Part shown: positions 8,206 through 15,379 of the stretch, piece after piece
Layout of the letters: every line of letters starts with the position of its first letter
Position numbering within the stretch: the stretch's first letter is position 1
Origin: CAZGAH01 sp964523295
GTDB taxonomy: Bacteria; Desulfobacterota; Desulfovibrionia; Desulfovibrionales; Desulfovibrionaceae
Direction: 5' to 3'
Assembly (NCBI GenBank): GCA_964523295.1
Contig: CAZGAH010000084.1
Span: 1-19,043, forward strand
Length of the DNA: 19,043 nucleotides
Notes under the pieces: generated by a model
The model's input: the letters and a program-made list of their open reading frames with translations, nothing else
Database searches by the model: none
What the model was told of the DNA's origin: nothing
Program-made: the position numbers and the translations under genes

Positions 8206-8640
8206 GTCCGACTCTCCAGACGGTCAGAAGGCAAGGTCAAATCACCGACAAATGCCCAATTTTCAATGCAGCAAAAATCAATACTCTAATTTCCTGGGGC
8301 GTGTGGGACATCATTGGTGGCCAAGCGACTCGAATAGCGCGAGATTCCCGCTAATCTGCCATTTTTCACGCGTTGACCAGGCAACGCAACTCAATTAACG
8401 AACCACCAAGGGGTCTGAAGATCGTCGAAAGCATTTTAACAATCAACGGGACATTCCGAAAAATGAGGAAGAGTTCGTAAGATTGAAAAAATGACTTGAA
8501 AAAGTGGAAAAGTGAACTATCCTTGAAACACCTCTGCGCAAGGAAGTCATAGGCGTTATTCAATGTTGCGAGCAGTCTCTCGATGAATTCCCGCAACTGG
8601 TTTATGAGTACATTCAGGAGAACGACGTCAACAACGCATA
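8206..8640. other. AT-richer gene-poor stretch
   Basis: Between the kinase gene and the hairpin cluster the base composition is clearly more AT-rich than the flanking genes (several A and T runs, for example around 8480-8510). A 76-codon minus-strand frame (8366-8596, no ATG start at its 5' end) and short + strand frames exist, but none has a ribosome site or recognisable domain. It most resembles decayed, possibly acquired, DNA. Confidence 0.4.
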
Positions 8641-8641
8641 A
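8516..8641 (+). pseudogene. Possible 3' remnant of a decayed gene
   Basis: A + strand frame encodes 41 residues (…EVIGVIQCCEQSLDEFP then LVYEYIQENDVNNA) ending in TAA at 8639-8641. It has a natural-looking amphipathic sequence but no start codon with a ribosome site. The same frame continues upstream after stops at 8513-8515 and about 8490, with acidic and lysine-rich text (NEEEFVRLKK), as expected for a gene broken by stops. I cannot name the family. The assignment is tentative because the minus strand is also open here. Confidence 0.25.
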
Positions 8642-8655
8642 GCCAGATTCTTCAG

Positions 8656-8763
8656 AAGGGGTTGCAGTCCCCCTTGATCCGCTTTACGAAGCTGATGACT
8701 CCTACCAACGGCAAGGCGGTAGGAGTGTATATTTCAACCGCGCCGGTTATGCGCGGTTTTTTT
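8656..8763 (+). ncRNA. Candidate small RNA: three hairpins ending in an intrinsic terminator
   Basis: Three hairpins follow each other on the + strand: AAGGGG / CCCCTT (8656-8661, 8670-8675); ACTCCTACC / GGTAGGAGT (8698-8706, 8718-8726, 11-nt loop); and the terminator AACCGCGC / GCGCGGTT (8736-8758) running into seven T. There is no open frame of note across them. This could be a free small RNA, a structured 3' UTR of the decayed gene just upstream, or part of a mobile element. No match to a known RNA family was recognised, and no promoter is obvious. Confidence 0.35.
8736..8763 (+). terminator. Intrinsic terminator, + strand
   Basis: An 8-bp GC-rich stem (AACCGCGC / GCGCGGTT) with loop CGGTTAT is followed by a T-run at 8757-8763. 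This is a textbook rho-independent terminator, yet no intact gene lies close upstream on this strand. Confidence 0.75.
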
Positions 8764-8927
8764 ATTATAGCCAGGAGGATAGCGCTGCTCAATGCAACCG
8801 CAGCGGAGGTATGAAAACGAACCCACCTTAGCGAGGCAGCTGCGCTGTCTAATGAAAGGGGGCCACTTCAGTTTTGCTTTGGCCCGTACGAACAGGCCTG
8901 GCATCCTGGTCGCCGCCCGGCCAGAAA
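8764..8927. other. Intergenic stretch before the his terminator
   Basis: No gene is supported. It contains a GGGGGCCACTTCAG stretch near 8858-8871 that recalls the terminal repeats of IS21-type elements when read on the minus strand (TGAAGTGGCCCCC). No second end, target duplication or transposase is present, so this is at most debris. Confidence 0.3.
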
Positions 8928-8967
8928 CCTGATCCTCGCCGGCGGGACAACGCCGGCGAGGATCAGG
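8928..8967 (-). terminator. Terminator of the rlmN-hisIG transcript
   Basis: A perfect 17-bp stem (CCTGATCCTCGCCGGCG and its complement, 8928-8944 and 8951-8967) with a 6-nt loop lies 31 nt after the hisG stop. On the minus strand it is followed by TTTCTGG, a short T tract. Confidence 0.85.
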
Positions 8968-8998
8968 TCGGATTCAGAAAGCTGGACAGGAAGCGCGC

Positions 8999-9877
8999 CT
9001 AGACGACCTTGTTCAGTGCGTACTCGATGATGCCCTCGGCGCCCTGGCTTTTCAGGCGGGGGATGAGTTCGCGGACAAGTGATTCGTCGATGACGATTTC
9101 GATGGACAGCCAGTTCTTGTTGTAGAGATTGGCCACGGTGGGCGAGGTGAGGCTGGGGAGAATGGCCATGATGGCGTCGATTTTGTTATCCGGGACGTTC
9201 ATCTTCAGGCCGACGAGCTTGTCGGCGCGCAGGGCGCCCTGGAGCAGCAGCTCGAGGTTCTGGATCTTGGTGCGTTTCCAGGGGTCTTCCCAGGCGGCCT
9301 TGCTGGCGATAAGCTGCGGGCTGGTCTGGAGCAGTTCGGCGATGATGCGCAGTCCGTGGGCCTTGATGGTGGCGCCGGTCTCGGTGACCTCAACGATGGC
9401 GTCGGCCAGTCCCTCGACGACCTTGGCCTCGGTGGCGCCCCACGAGAATTCGACCTCCACCGGGATATTGGCCTCGCGGAAGTAGCTGGCCGTGAAGTTG
9501 CGCAGTTCGGTGGCAATTTTCTTGCCGGCCAGATCTTCGGGCCGCCTGTACGGCGAGTCACCGGCCACGGCCAGGACCCAGCGGGCAGGGCGGATGCTGA
9601 CCTTGGAATAGACCAGCTCGGCGACCGTGACGACGTCGGAGTTGTTTTCCAGGATCCAATCCTTGCCGGTCAGACCGACGTCCAGAGTGCCGGCCTCGAC
9701 GTAGCGGGACATTTCCTGTGCCCGGCACATGCTGCACTGGATGTCGTCGTCGTTGATCTCCGGGAAATAATTGCGGTGGTGCTTGCGTATCTTCCAGCCG
9801 GAGCGGGCGAAGAGTGCGATGGTGGCTTCCTCGAGCGAGCCTTTGGGAATGCCAAGCTTGAGCATCGGGCGGGACAT
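8999..9877 (-). CDS. hisG: ATP phosphoribosyltransferase, long form
   Basis: Catalyses the first and committed step of histidine synthesis, joining ATP and PRPP to give phosphoribosyl-ATP. The 292 residues match the long HisG class, which has a C-terminal ACT-like regulatory domain for histidine feedback and does not need HisZ. N-terminal KLGIPKGSLEEAT, the LDVGLTGKDWI segment and the phosphate-binding EVTETGATIKAHGLR are all present; the regulatory domain is the last about 75 residues (LVGLKMNVPDNKIDAIMAILPSL onward). The ATG at 9877 overlaps the hisI stop as TAATG, and AAGGAGG lies about 10 nt upstream inside hisI, so the two are translationally coupled. A strong hairpin terminator follows the stop. 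Confidence 0.97.
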   Translation of the reverse strand: MSRPMLKLGIPKGSLEEATIALFARSGWKIRKHHRNYFPEINDDDIQCSMCRAQEMSRYVEAGTLDVGLTGKDWILENNSDVVTVAELVYSKVSIRPARWVLAVAGDSPYRRPEDLAGKKIATELRNFTASYFREANIPVEVEFSWGATEAKVVEGLADAIVEVTETGATIKAHGLRIIAELLQTSPQLIASKAAWEDPWKRTKIQNLELLLQGALRADKLVGLKMNVPDNKIDAIMAILPSLTSPTVANLYNKNWLSIEIVIDESLVRELIPRLKSQGAEGIIEYALNKVV

Positions 9878-10260
9878 TATCGGTAGACCTCCTTGGGATC
9901 GAAGATTTTTGGCGCGCAGAGCCGGGCCTGTCCCTGATCGTATTCACGGTAGAAACAGCTGCGAAAGCCCTCGTGGCAGGCCGCACCGCCGACCTGTTCG
10001 ACAACGTAGAGCAGCGTGTCGCTGTCGCAGTCCAGGCGCAGGGCCTTGATCCGCTGCACATGACCGGAGGTGCCGCCCTTATGCCAGAGACGCTTGCGGC
10101 TGCGGCTCCAGAAGTGCGCCTCGCCCGTTTCCAGGGTTTTCTTCCAGGCCTCTTCATTGACATAGGCGAGCATGAGCACCTCGCCGCTGGCGTGGTCCTG
10201 GACAATGGCGGGGATCAGGCCGCCCTGTTTGGCGAAATCGGGGGTGAATCCGTCGGGCAT
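9877..10260 (-). CDS. hisI: Phosphoribosyl-AMP cyclohydrolase
   Basis: Opens the adenine ring of phosphoribosyl-AMP, the third step of histidine synthesis. At 127 residues it is the single-domain cyclohydrolase, with no HisE pyrophosphohydrolase fused. Family motifs are intact: LAYVNEEAW, FWSRSRKRLWHKGGTSGH, the metal-binding DCDSD and the zinc-site region GGAACHEGFRSCFY. ATG 10260 is chosen because GGAG lies 6 nt upstream; a TTG 15 nt earlier has no such site. It overlaps hisG by one base (TAATG). The other his genes are not here, so the pathway is dispersed in this genome. Confidence 0.96.
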   Translation of the reverse strand: MPDGFTPDFAKQGGLIPAIVQDHASGEVLMLAYVNEEAWKKTLETGEAHFWSRSRKRLWHKGGTSGHVQRIKALRLDCDSDTLLYVVEQVGGAACHEGFRSCFYREYDQGQARLCAPKIFDPKEVYR

Positions 10261-10316
10261 GGTGTTCTCCGGCAATACGGTGATTATCCCGCGCGCGGGA
10301 CGTTCTGTGGCATACG

Positions 10317-11390
10317 CTATTGCGCCGCCGCTTTCAACTGGCCGCAGGCCGCGCCTATATCCTGGCCTTTGCTCTTGCGCAAGGTCACGGTCAGGCCCTT
10401 GTCGTGCAGCAGCTGCTCGAAGGCAAGCACCCGGCCGGGCTCAGGGGCGGCAAAGACCGGGCCTACGGCACTCCCTTCCGGGGGCGGGTTGTAGGCGATC
10501 AGGTTGACCTTGGCCCGCCTGCCGCCCAGCAGGCGCACGAGCTGGCGCGCCTCGGCCAGACTGTCGTTGACGCGGTCCAGCAGGATATACTCGCAGGTGA
10601 TGCGCTGCCTGGGCTTGAGCGGATAGCGGTCCAGGGCGGCCATGAGTTCGGGCAGCGGCACCAGGCCGGCCTTGGGCATGAGCCTGGCGCGCAATTCCTG
10701 CGTCGGCGCGTGCAGCGAGACCGCCAGGGCGCACAGCCCGGCCTGACCGAGCCGCTCCAGCGGACCGGGCAGCCCCACGGTGGAGACGGTCATGCGCCGG
10801 GGGGAAAAATTGAGCCCTTGCGGATGATTGAGCGTCTCCAGGCTGCGCAGGACCCCGTCCAGGTTGCACAGGGGTTCGCCCATGCCCATGAAAACGAGGT
10901 TGCGCAAACGGAGTTCGCTACCCTGCGCCGCCAGGTATTCACGCGCGAGCAGCACCTGGGCGCAGATTTCGCCGGAACTCAGGTTGCGGGTGAATCCGGC
11001 CTGGCCCGTACTGCAGAACAGGCAACCCATGGCGCAACCGACCTGGGTGGACAGGCATTGCGTATAGTGATCTTTTTCCGGAATGAGCACGGTCTCGATG
11101 GCCGCGCCGTCGCCCAGGCGCAGCAGGAATTTGACCGTGCCATCGCTGCTGCGGCGCAGCACGGCGACCTCGGGCCAGATGACTGCCGCCGATTCCGCCA
11201 GCTTTTCCCGGAGCGTACGCGACAGGTTGGTCATCTGGCGGAGCTCCCGGCACCCCTTGGTCCACAGCCATTGCCACAGCTGCCCGGCGCGATAGCCGGG
11301 CTCGCCCAGGGTCTGGACGAAGTCGTTGAGCGCGGCGAAATTCAGATCGAGCAGCTCGACGCGCGGGGTGGCATGGGGGTTAGCTGGCAT
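10317..11390 (-). CDS. rlmN: Radical SAM 23S rRNA / tRNA adenine-C2 methyltransferase
   Basis: Methylates C2 of A2503 in 23S rRNA and of A37 in some tRNAs, using two SAM molecules and an iron-sulfur cluster. The 357 residues carry the cluster motif CxxxCxxC as CAMGCLFC, preceded by the typical CLSTQVG, then FMGMGEPLCN, the SAM-binding strands with STVGLP and AVSLHA, and near the end GAACGQL with the cysteine that forms the methyl-carrying intermediate. The N-terminal helical domain with GYRAGQLWQWLWTKG is also standard. ATG 11390 lacks a good Shine-Dalgarno site. It lies 107 nt after the HD-domain gene and 56 nt before hisI on the same strand, so the four may be one transcript. Confidence 0.96.
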   Translation of the reverse strand: MPANPHATPRVELLDLNFAALNDFVQTLGEPGYRAGQLWQWLWTKGCRELRQMTNLSRTLREKLAESAAVIWPEVAVLRRSSDGTVKFLLRLGDGAAIETVLIPEKDHYTQCLSTQVGCAMGCLFCSTGQAGFTRNLSSGEICAQVLLAREYLAAQGSELRLRNLVFMGMGEPLCNLDGVLRSLETLNHPQGLNFSPRRMTVSTVGLPGPLERLGQAGLCALAVSLHAPTQELRARLMPKAGLVPLPELMAALDRYPLKPRQRITCEYILLDRVNDSLAEARQLVRLLGGRRAKVNLIAYNPPPEGSAVGPVFAAPEPGRVLAFEQLLHDKGLTVTLRKSKGQDIGAACGQLKAAAQ

Positions 11391-11497
11391 GGCAGGATCG
11401 GCACAACGGCGTCCGCACGCGTCCGGCCGCTCGATTCAGAACGAGGCCGGGGTCCGCGTGCGGGCCGCAGGTGTTGGACTGTCGTCGGAGTTCGCGC

Positions 11498-12826
11498 TCA
11501 GTGGAGTTTTTCCCGGTCCTTGTAACGGCAGACGAACTCCACGGCGTCGGGCACGGAGGCCACGTCGCCGCGTATCTGGGCCTGAAGCAGGGCATCACGG
11601 ATGACCCCGACCAGTGGCCCCGGCTTGAGCCCGGCGAACTCCATGATTTCGTTGCCATTGAGCAGCGGCTCGAGCATCTCCTCGGGCGTATCGGCGCGCT
11701 CCAGAATTTTCATGTTGTGGTTGAAGGCTGCGTAGCTTCCGCCACGGGCCTTGAGGTTGGCCCGGGCCATTTCAATGATCCGGGGGTACTCGTCCAGGGC
11801 TTTGAACCGCCTGATGCCGCGGTCGGTCAGCATGACGTTGAAGCGCATGTGATGCCGCACCAGATGGCAGATCAGGTCGATGTCCTCATTGGGGAAGCGC
11901 AGGCGGCGAAGCGTTTTTCTGGTGGTCCGGGCACCGACCTGCGCGTGCTGGATGAAGTTCCAGCGGTTATCGAAAAACTCTGCCGTGTAGAGCTTGCCCA
12001 CGTCGTGGAACAGGCAGGCCAGGGTGCCGTACCAGTCGTAGGGCAGCTCTTCGGGGTAGCGCCGCATGGTTTCCAGGGTGTGCTCGAGCACGCTCTCCTC
12101 GGCGCCGGCTTCGGTTCGCAGCTGGCGCACGCGGGAAAGGGCCGCCACCTCGGGCATCAGCCCGTGGAGCAGGTACGAATCGAAAAGCATGCGCACGAAA
12201 TAACTCATGTTCTCGGCTTCCACCTTGCGCCACTCATCCATAATCTCGCAGACCGGCGTGTAGTCGAGAATGCGCTGCCCGTTGCGCAAAATGGCCATCC
12301 AGGTGTTCGGCTCGACAGGCAGATGCCAGTTGGCGGCGAAGCGCATGGCCCGGACGCCGAGCAGCAGGTTGCGCTTGATGGTCTCGTCCGGCAGCCCGGA
12401 AAAGGCGACCAGACCTTCGCCGAGGTCGTTGAAACCGGCGTAGGGGTCCTCGCAGCGGGGCAGAAAGGCGCAGGCCAGCGGAGAGGCGGCGCTATCCTTC
12501 TCGTCGGCCTGGCGCAGCAGGCGGTCGGTAATCCGGATGACCGCAGTTTCCGGATGCGCGCCCTCGACGACGTTGGCGGGATAGAAGCGATACAGGATGC
12601 CGCCGTCGGTGCAGGCGCCGATAACGTGCTCCTCGCGCGAGGTCGTGGAATTGGGGAAAAGCTTGATGAGGTCGTCGATGTCGAGATCGGTGGCGATATC
12701 GATTTCGATGGTTTCTGCGTTCCGAAGCGCCCTGGCTTGCAGACTGGCGTTGATGATATAGGCGTCAAAGCCGTTGCGGTTGATGATGTTGCACAGGGCA
12801 AGCGCTTTCTGGAGCGGCTGAATCAT
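11498..12826 (-). CDS. HD-domain protein with degenerate tRNA-nucleotidyltransferase-like head
   Basis: A 442-residue protein built like a class II CCA-adding enzyme/poly(A) polymerase followed by an HD domain. The family frame is recognisable: strand region GFDAYIINASL (about 19-29), EIDIATD (41-47), DPYAGFNDLGEG near 127-138 (family: DPFNGLEDL), RAMRFA (159-164) and near the end IMEFAGLKPGPLVGVI. The catalytic signatures are altered: the GGxVRD-type loop is IINASLQAR, the metal DxD is ExD, and the RRDFTINA motif is missing. The HD domain looks intact, with His249, His274-Asp275 and later histidines around 294 and 321-326, suggesting phosphohydrolase activity. Nucleotidyl transfer is therefore doubtful. 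ATG 12826 is preceded by AAGGAG at about 7 nt. The substrate is unknown. Confidence 0.85.
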   Translation of the reverse strand: MIQPLQKALALCNIINRNGFDAYIINASLQARALRNAETIEIDIATDLDIDDLIKLFPNSTTSREEHVIGACTDGGILYRFYPANVVEGAHPETAVIRITDRLLRQADEKDSAASPLACAFLPRCEDPYAGFNDLGEGLVAFSGLPDETIKRNLLLGVRAMRFAANWHLPVEPNTWMAILRNGQRILDYTPVCEIMDEWRKVEAENMSYFVRMLFDSYLLHGLMPEVAALSRVRQLRTEAGAEESVLEHTLETMRRYPEELPYDWYGTLACLFHDVGKLYTAEFFDNRWNFIQHAQVGARTTRKTLRRLRFPNEDIDLICHLVRHHMRFNVMLTDRGIRRFKALDEYPRIIEMARANLKARGGSYAAFNHNMKILERADTPEEMLEPLLNGNEIMEFAGLKPGPLVGVIRDALLQAQIRGDVASVPDAVEFVCRYKDREKLH

Positions 12827-13278
12827 CCGTCGTCTCCTTGCTGTGGGCGATATGATACGTCGCGACGCGGATCATCGTACGCATTTCTGGAAAACAGGCA
12901 AGAGGGGCGTGCAGCCACAATCCCCCCCCCTTCCGTTTCGCACGCTTCAACCGATCTTCAGGAAACGTGTTTTTTGCGGTTAGCGACCGTGTTCGTCGAA
13001 TTTTAGGCTGGTTTCATCCTTTCTTTTCTCGCTTCAGGCTCTCTCAGGTGCTTTGGAGGAACCATTTAGACGCGATTCACCCCGACGTCGCGTGTTATTT
13101 TAGGTTCGCGTAAACCCTCAGGCAGGGCCTGGCGCATGACCAACCAACCTCAGTCATATGTATAGCAGGAACTCCATGGCAGGCTGATTCGCATTCAGAC
13201 GGATCAGCCATTGTCACGCACGGTGTAGCGCGCGAGCGCTCTGATCTTTCCTCAACGCCGCGTTCGCCGGAGAGACCA
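12827..13278. other. 452-bp intergenic region
   Basis: Lies between mutM (ending here) and the HD-domain gene (starting here), both on the minus strand. It should hold the promoter of the latter and any mutM terminator. I see no convincing gene, tRNA or riboswitch. Structures noted are an inverted repeat GGCTGAT / ATCAGCC (13182-13209, 14-nt loop), a small palindrome AGCGC-N4-GCGCT (13227-13240), and a run of nine C at about 12922-12930. No hairpin with a T-run follows mutM. Confidence 0.5.
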
Positions 13279-14124
13279 TTACCGGCTCGAGAAATCGCGG
13301 CGTTGGCAGCAGGGACAGAAGGTAGACGTGCGTCCGGCTACCCTGGTACGCTCCAAGAGGTTGGCGCAGGCGAGGCAGGGGTGACTGGCGCGGCCATAGA
13401 CCCTGAAGCTGTTCTGGAAGGCGCCGGCGTTGCCGCTCGCGTCGCGGTAGTCACGGATGGAACTGCCGCAGGCGGCGATGGCCTCGGTCAGAACGTCGCG
13501 CACGGCGCCATGGAGCGTTGTCAAACGCATGGCGGACAGCTGCGAGGCCGGGGCCTCGGGATGGATTCCTGCCCGGAACAGGGCCTCATCGGCGTAGATA
13601 TTCCCGATTCCGGCTATGCGCTTCTGGTCCAGGAGCAGGGCCTTGATGCGCGCGTGCCGGCCGGCGAACTGCGTAACGAACGCCTCGGGCCCGAGTTCGA
13701 GCGGTTCGGGGCCGAGCGTGGCGTAGAACGGCCAGCGCGCGAGTTCGTCTCCCTGGAAAACACGGCAGTACCCGAACTTGCGCACGTCGTGAAAGAACAG
13801 CGAAACAGGTTCACCCCGCGGCGAATCCAGTCTGACGAGCACGCGGACATACTTGTCGGGCACGGCGTCAGGCGCCGGGACGTAGAGGCGGCCGGTCATT
13901 TTGAGATGGACGGCCAGAATGAGGTCCGCGTCGCAGTCGAGCAGCAGCAGCTTGCCCCGGCGGCGGACGGAGCGGACGGTACGTCCTGCAAGCGCAGCCG
14001 CGAACAGCTCGGGATCTCCGCCGACGGAGCGGCCTTCGCGCACGATGACCTCGCGCACGACGCAGCCCGCGAGCCGGGCGTTCAGACCGCGCGCGATGGT
14101 TTCGACTTCGGGAAGCTCAGGCAC
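13279..14124 (-). CDS. mutM: Formamidopyrimidine-DNA glycosylase (Fpg)
   Basis: Removes oxidised purines such as 8-oxoguanine and cuts the abasic site by beta,delta-elimination. The 281 residues begin (after GTG) with PELPEVETIARGL, giving the catalytic N-terminal Pro and Glu. The beta-elimination lysine is in RRGKLLLLD, HLKMTGRL and FHDVRKFG are intact, the helix-two-turn-helix contains IAGIGNIYADEALF, and the C-terminal zinc finger has four cysteines (CLAC and CPCC, 16 residues apart). GTG 14124 is the start because the family requires proline directly after the initiator Met. It lies 2 nt after the stop of the ChaN-like gene with no clear ribosome site, so translation probably depends on coupling. 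Confidence 0.97.
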   Translation of the reverse strand: MPELPEVETIARGLNARLAGCVVREVIVREGRSVGGDPELFAAALAGRTVRSVRRRGKLLLLDCDADLILAVHLKMTGRLYVPAPDAVPDKYVRVLVRLDSPRGEPVSLFFHDVRKFGYCRVFQGDELARWPFYATLGPEPLELGPEAFVTQFAGRHARIKALLLDQKRIAGIGNIYADEALFRAGIHPEAPASQLSAMRLTTLHGAVRDVLTEAIAACGSSIRDYRDASGNAGAFQNSFRVYGRASHPCLACANLLERTRVAGRTSTFCPCCQRRDFSSR

Positions 14125-14126
14125 GA

Positions 14127-15379
14127 TTATCTGCCGAGCGGGAGCGCGATCGCGACGGTTGCGCCCTGGCGCTCGACCTGGAATTCCAGAGCCCGGCCAC
14201 GCTGTCGCGCCTGTACGGCGGCGACGTGGAGATCGGACAGCCCGGTCAAGGCCTTGCCCTCGGCGAGCACGATGGCGTCGCCGACCTGGAGCCCGGCCCT
14301 GGCCGCCGGTCCGCCGGGAACAACTTCCTTGACGAGCGCGCGCGGCGGTTGCCATTCCACCGTGAAGCCGAGTCGGCTCTGGTGTGCGTCCGGGCAGAAG
14401 AAATAAATGTCGCCCAGGCCTGACTCCGGCGCCTGGCCGCCACGCCACGGACTGACGAGCAGGATGCGGCAACCGGGATCGAATTCGCGCAGGCGATGCG
14501 CAATGCCCCAACCGTAATCGACGTGCCCGGCGCCGGCCAGGATTACGACCGGGCGCCGGCTCTCACGACGTACGCGTACCGCTGCCTCGGCCATGGTCGA
14601 ATCCCAAAGCGCCTGCACCGTCAAAAAGCGCTCCGCCCGCGTCGCGTTTCCCCGGCTCGGGCGCTTGGACGAGCCGGCGAGCATGGTCCGGTGGCGTTCG
14701 AACTCCTCCTGCAGCAGCGCACGTTGCGCCTCCGGCGCGGGGATCAGCCGGGACGGGAGCCAGCGGGCCTGCTCCGGAGTGAGTCCGTCTGGTCCGGAAA
14801 TGCGATACTCGCGCAGGACCTCTCCCGGCAGATTGAGCCCGAACAGGGGCAGACGCGCGCGCAGTGCCGCCTCGAAGACCGGCCGGTACAGTGCGTAGGT
14901 GTGCCCCCAGAGCCTGGGCCAGTTCATGTCGCGGGGCAGCCGGTCCAGCAGGGAGGGANNNNNNNNNNTGCAGCCGCGGCGTTGAATCCGTCCAGCACGG
15001 GCTGACGGTCCTGCGAGACCATTTCCAGCCCCAGGACCGGCGGGGTCGGCAGTTGGGCGAGCGCCGCGATCAACCGGGCCTGAAAGACATGGTCGCAGGC
15101 AATGGTATGGCCTTCGCCCACGAGCAGGTAATCGACGCCGCTCAGCCGGTCGCGGAATTCGGTCCAGGTCAGGGGGCGACCGTCGGGACGCCCTGTCGGG
15201 CTGAAATGGAGCAACCCGGGGCCGGCGGGTGGCGAGGAATTCGACCTGGCGACGTTGCCCCCGGCCGTTGGTACGGCACACGCGGCAAGAAACCAGCACA
15301 ACAGTACGGCGCCTGCCAGCCGGAGTCCTGCGCGACCGACTCGCAACGCTGGACGGCAGGGTACCCGACTCAATCCCAC
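14127..15379 (-). CDS. ChaN-like lipoprotein with C-terminal PDZ domain (interrupted by gap)
   Basis: Contains a ChaN/DUF399 domain, a family that includes haem-binding lipoproteins tied to iron uptake. Basic N-terminus, hydrophobic stretch and lipobox LAAC (Cys34) indicate an exported lipoprotein. The ChaN core shows VGEGHTIACDHVFQARLI, LGLEMVSQDRQPVLDGF, then after the gap NWPRLWGHTYALYRPVFEAA and ILAGAGHVDYGWGIAHRL. The last about 85 residues form a PDZ domain (VVPGGPAARAGLQVGDAIV). A 10-N gap at 14959-14968 breaks the frame (137 residues before, 276 after); both halves are clearly one gene. Start is GTG 15379 (GAGG 10 nt upstream) or TTG 15373, which overlaps the upstream stop as TTGA. 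Function in iron or protein quality control is inference. Confidence 0.85.
14959..14968. other. Assembly gap (10 N) inside the ChaN-like gene
   Basis: The reading frame before the gap (ending …FNAAAA) and after it (starting PSLLDRL) differ if exactly ten bases are missing; continuity needs a missing length of 2 modulo 3. The block is a placeholder, not a measured length. Confidence 0.9.

Noticed and set aside
8583..8831. An 82-codon + strand frame through the hairpin cluster
   Set aside because: It runs across three hairpins and an intrinsic terminator, and no domain is recognisable.
8855..8885. IS21-type element end
   Set aside because: Only one short similar stretch is seen, with no transposase, no opposite end and no target duplication. 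Kept only as a note on possible debris.
13071..13110. tRNA or riboswitch near GGTTCGCGTAAACC in the 452-bp spacer
   Set aside because: The short GGTT/AACC hairpin resembles a T-arm only loosely, and no acceptor, anticodon arm or riboswitch core could be built around it.
13279..14511. A longer MutM with about 129 extra N-terminal residues
   Set aside because: Fpg needs proline immediately after the initiator; PELPEVET starts right after the GTG at 14124. The extension is a shadow of the PDZ-coding region.
14972..15299. The N-terminal part of a minus-strand frame that runs through the Ns at 14959-14968
   Set aside because: Upstream of the gap this frame is Arg-rich shadow text. The real ChaN residues and lipobox are in another frame, so reading straight through the Ns gives a false fusion.
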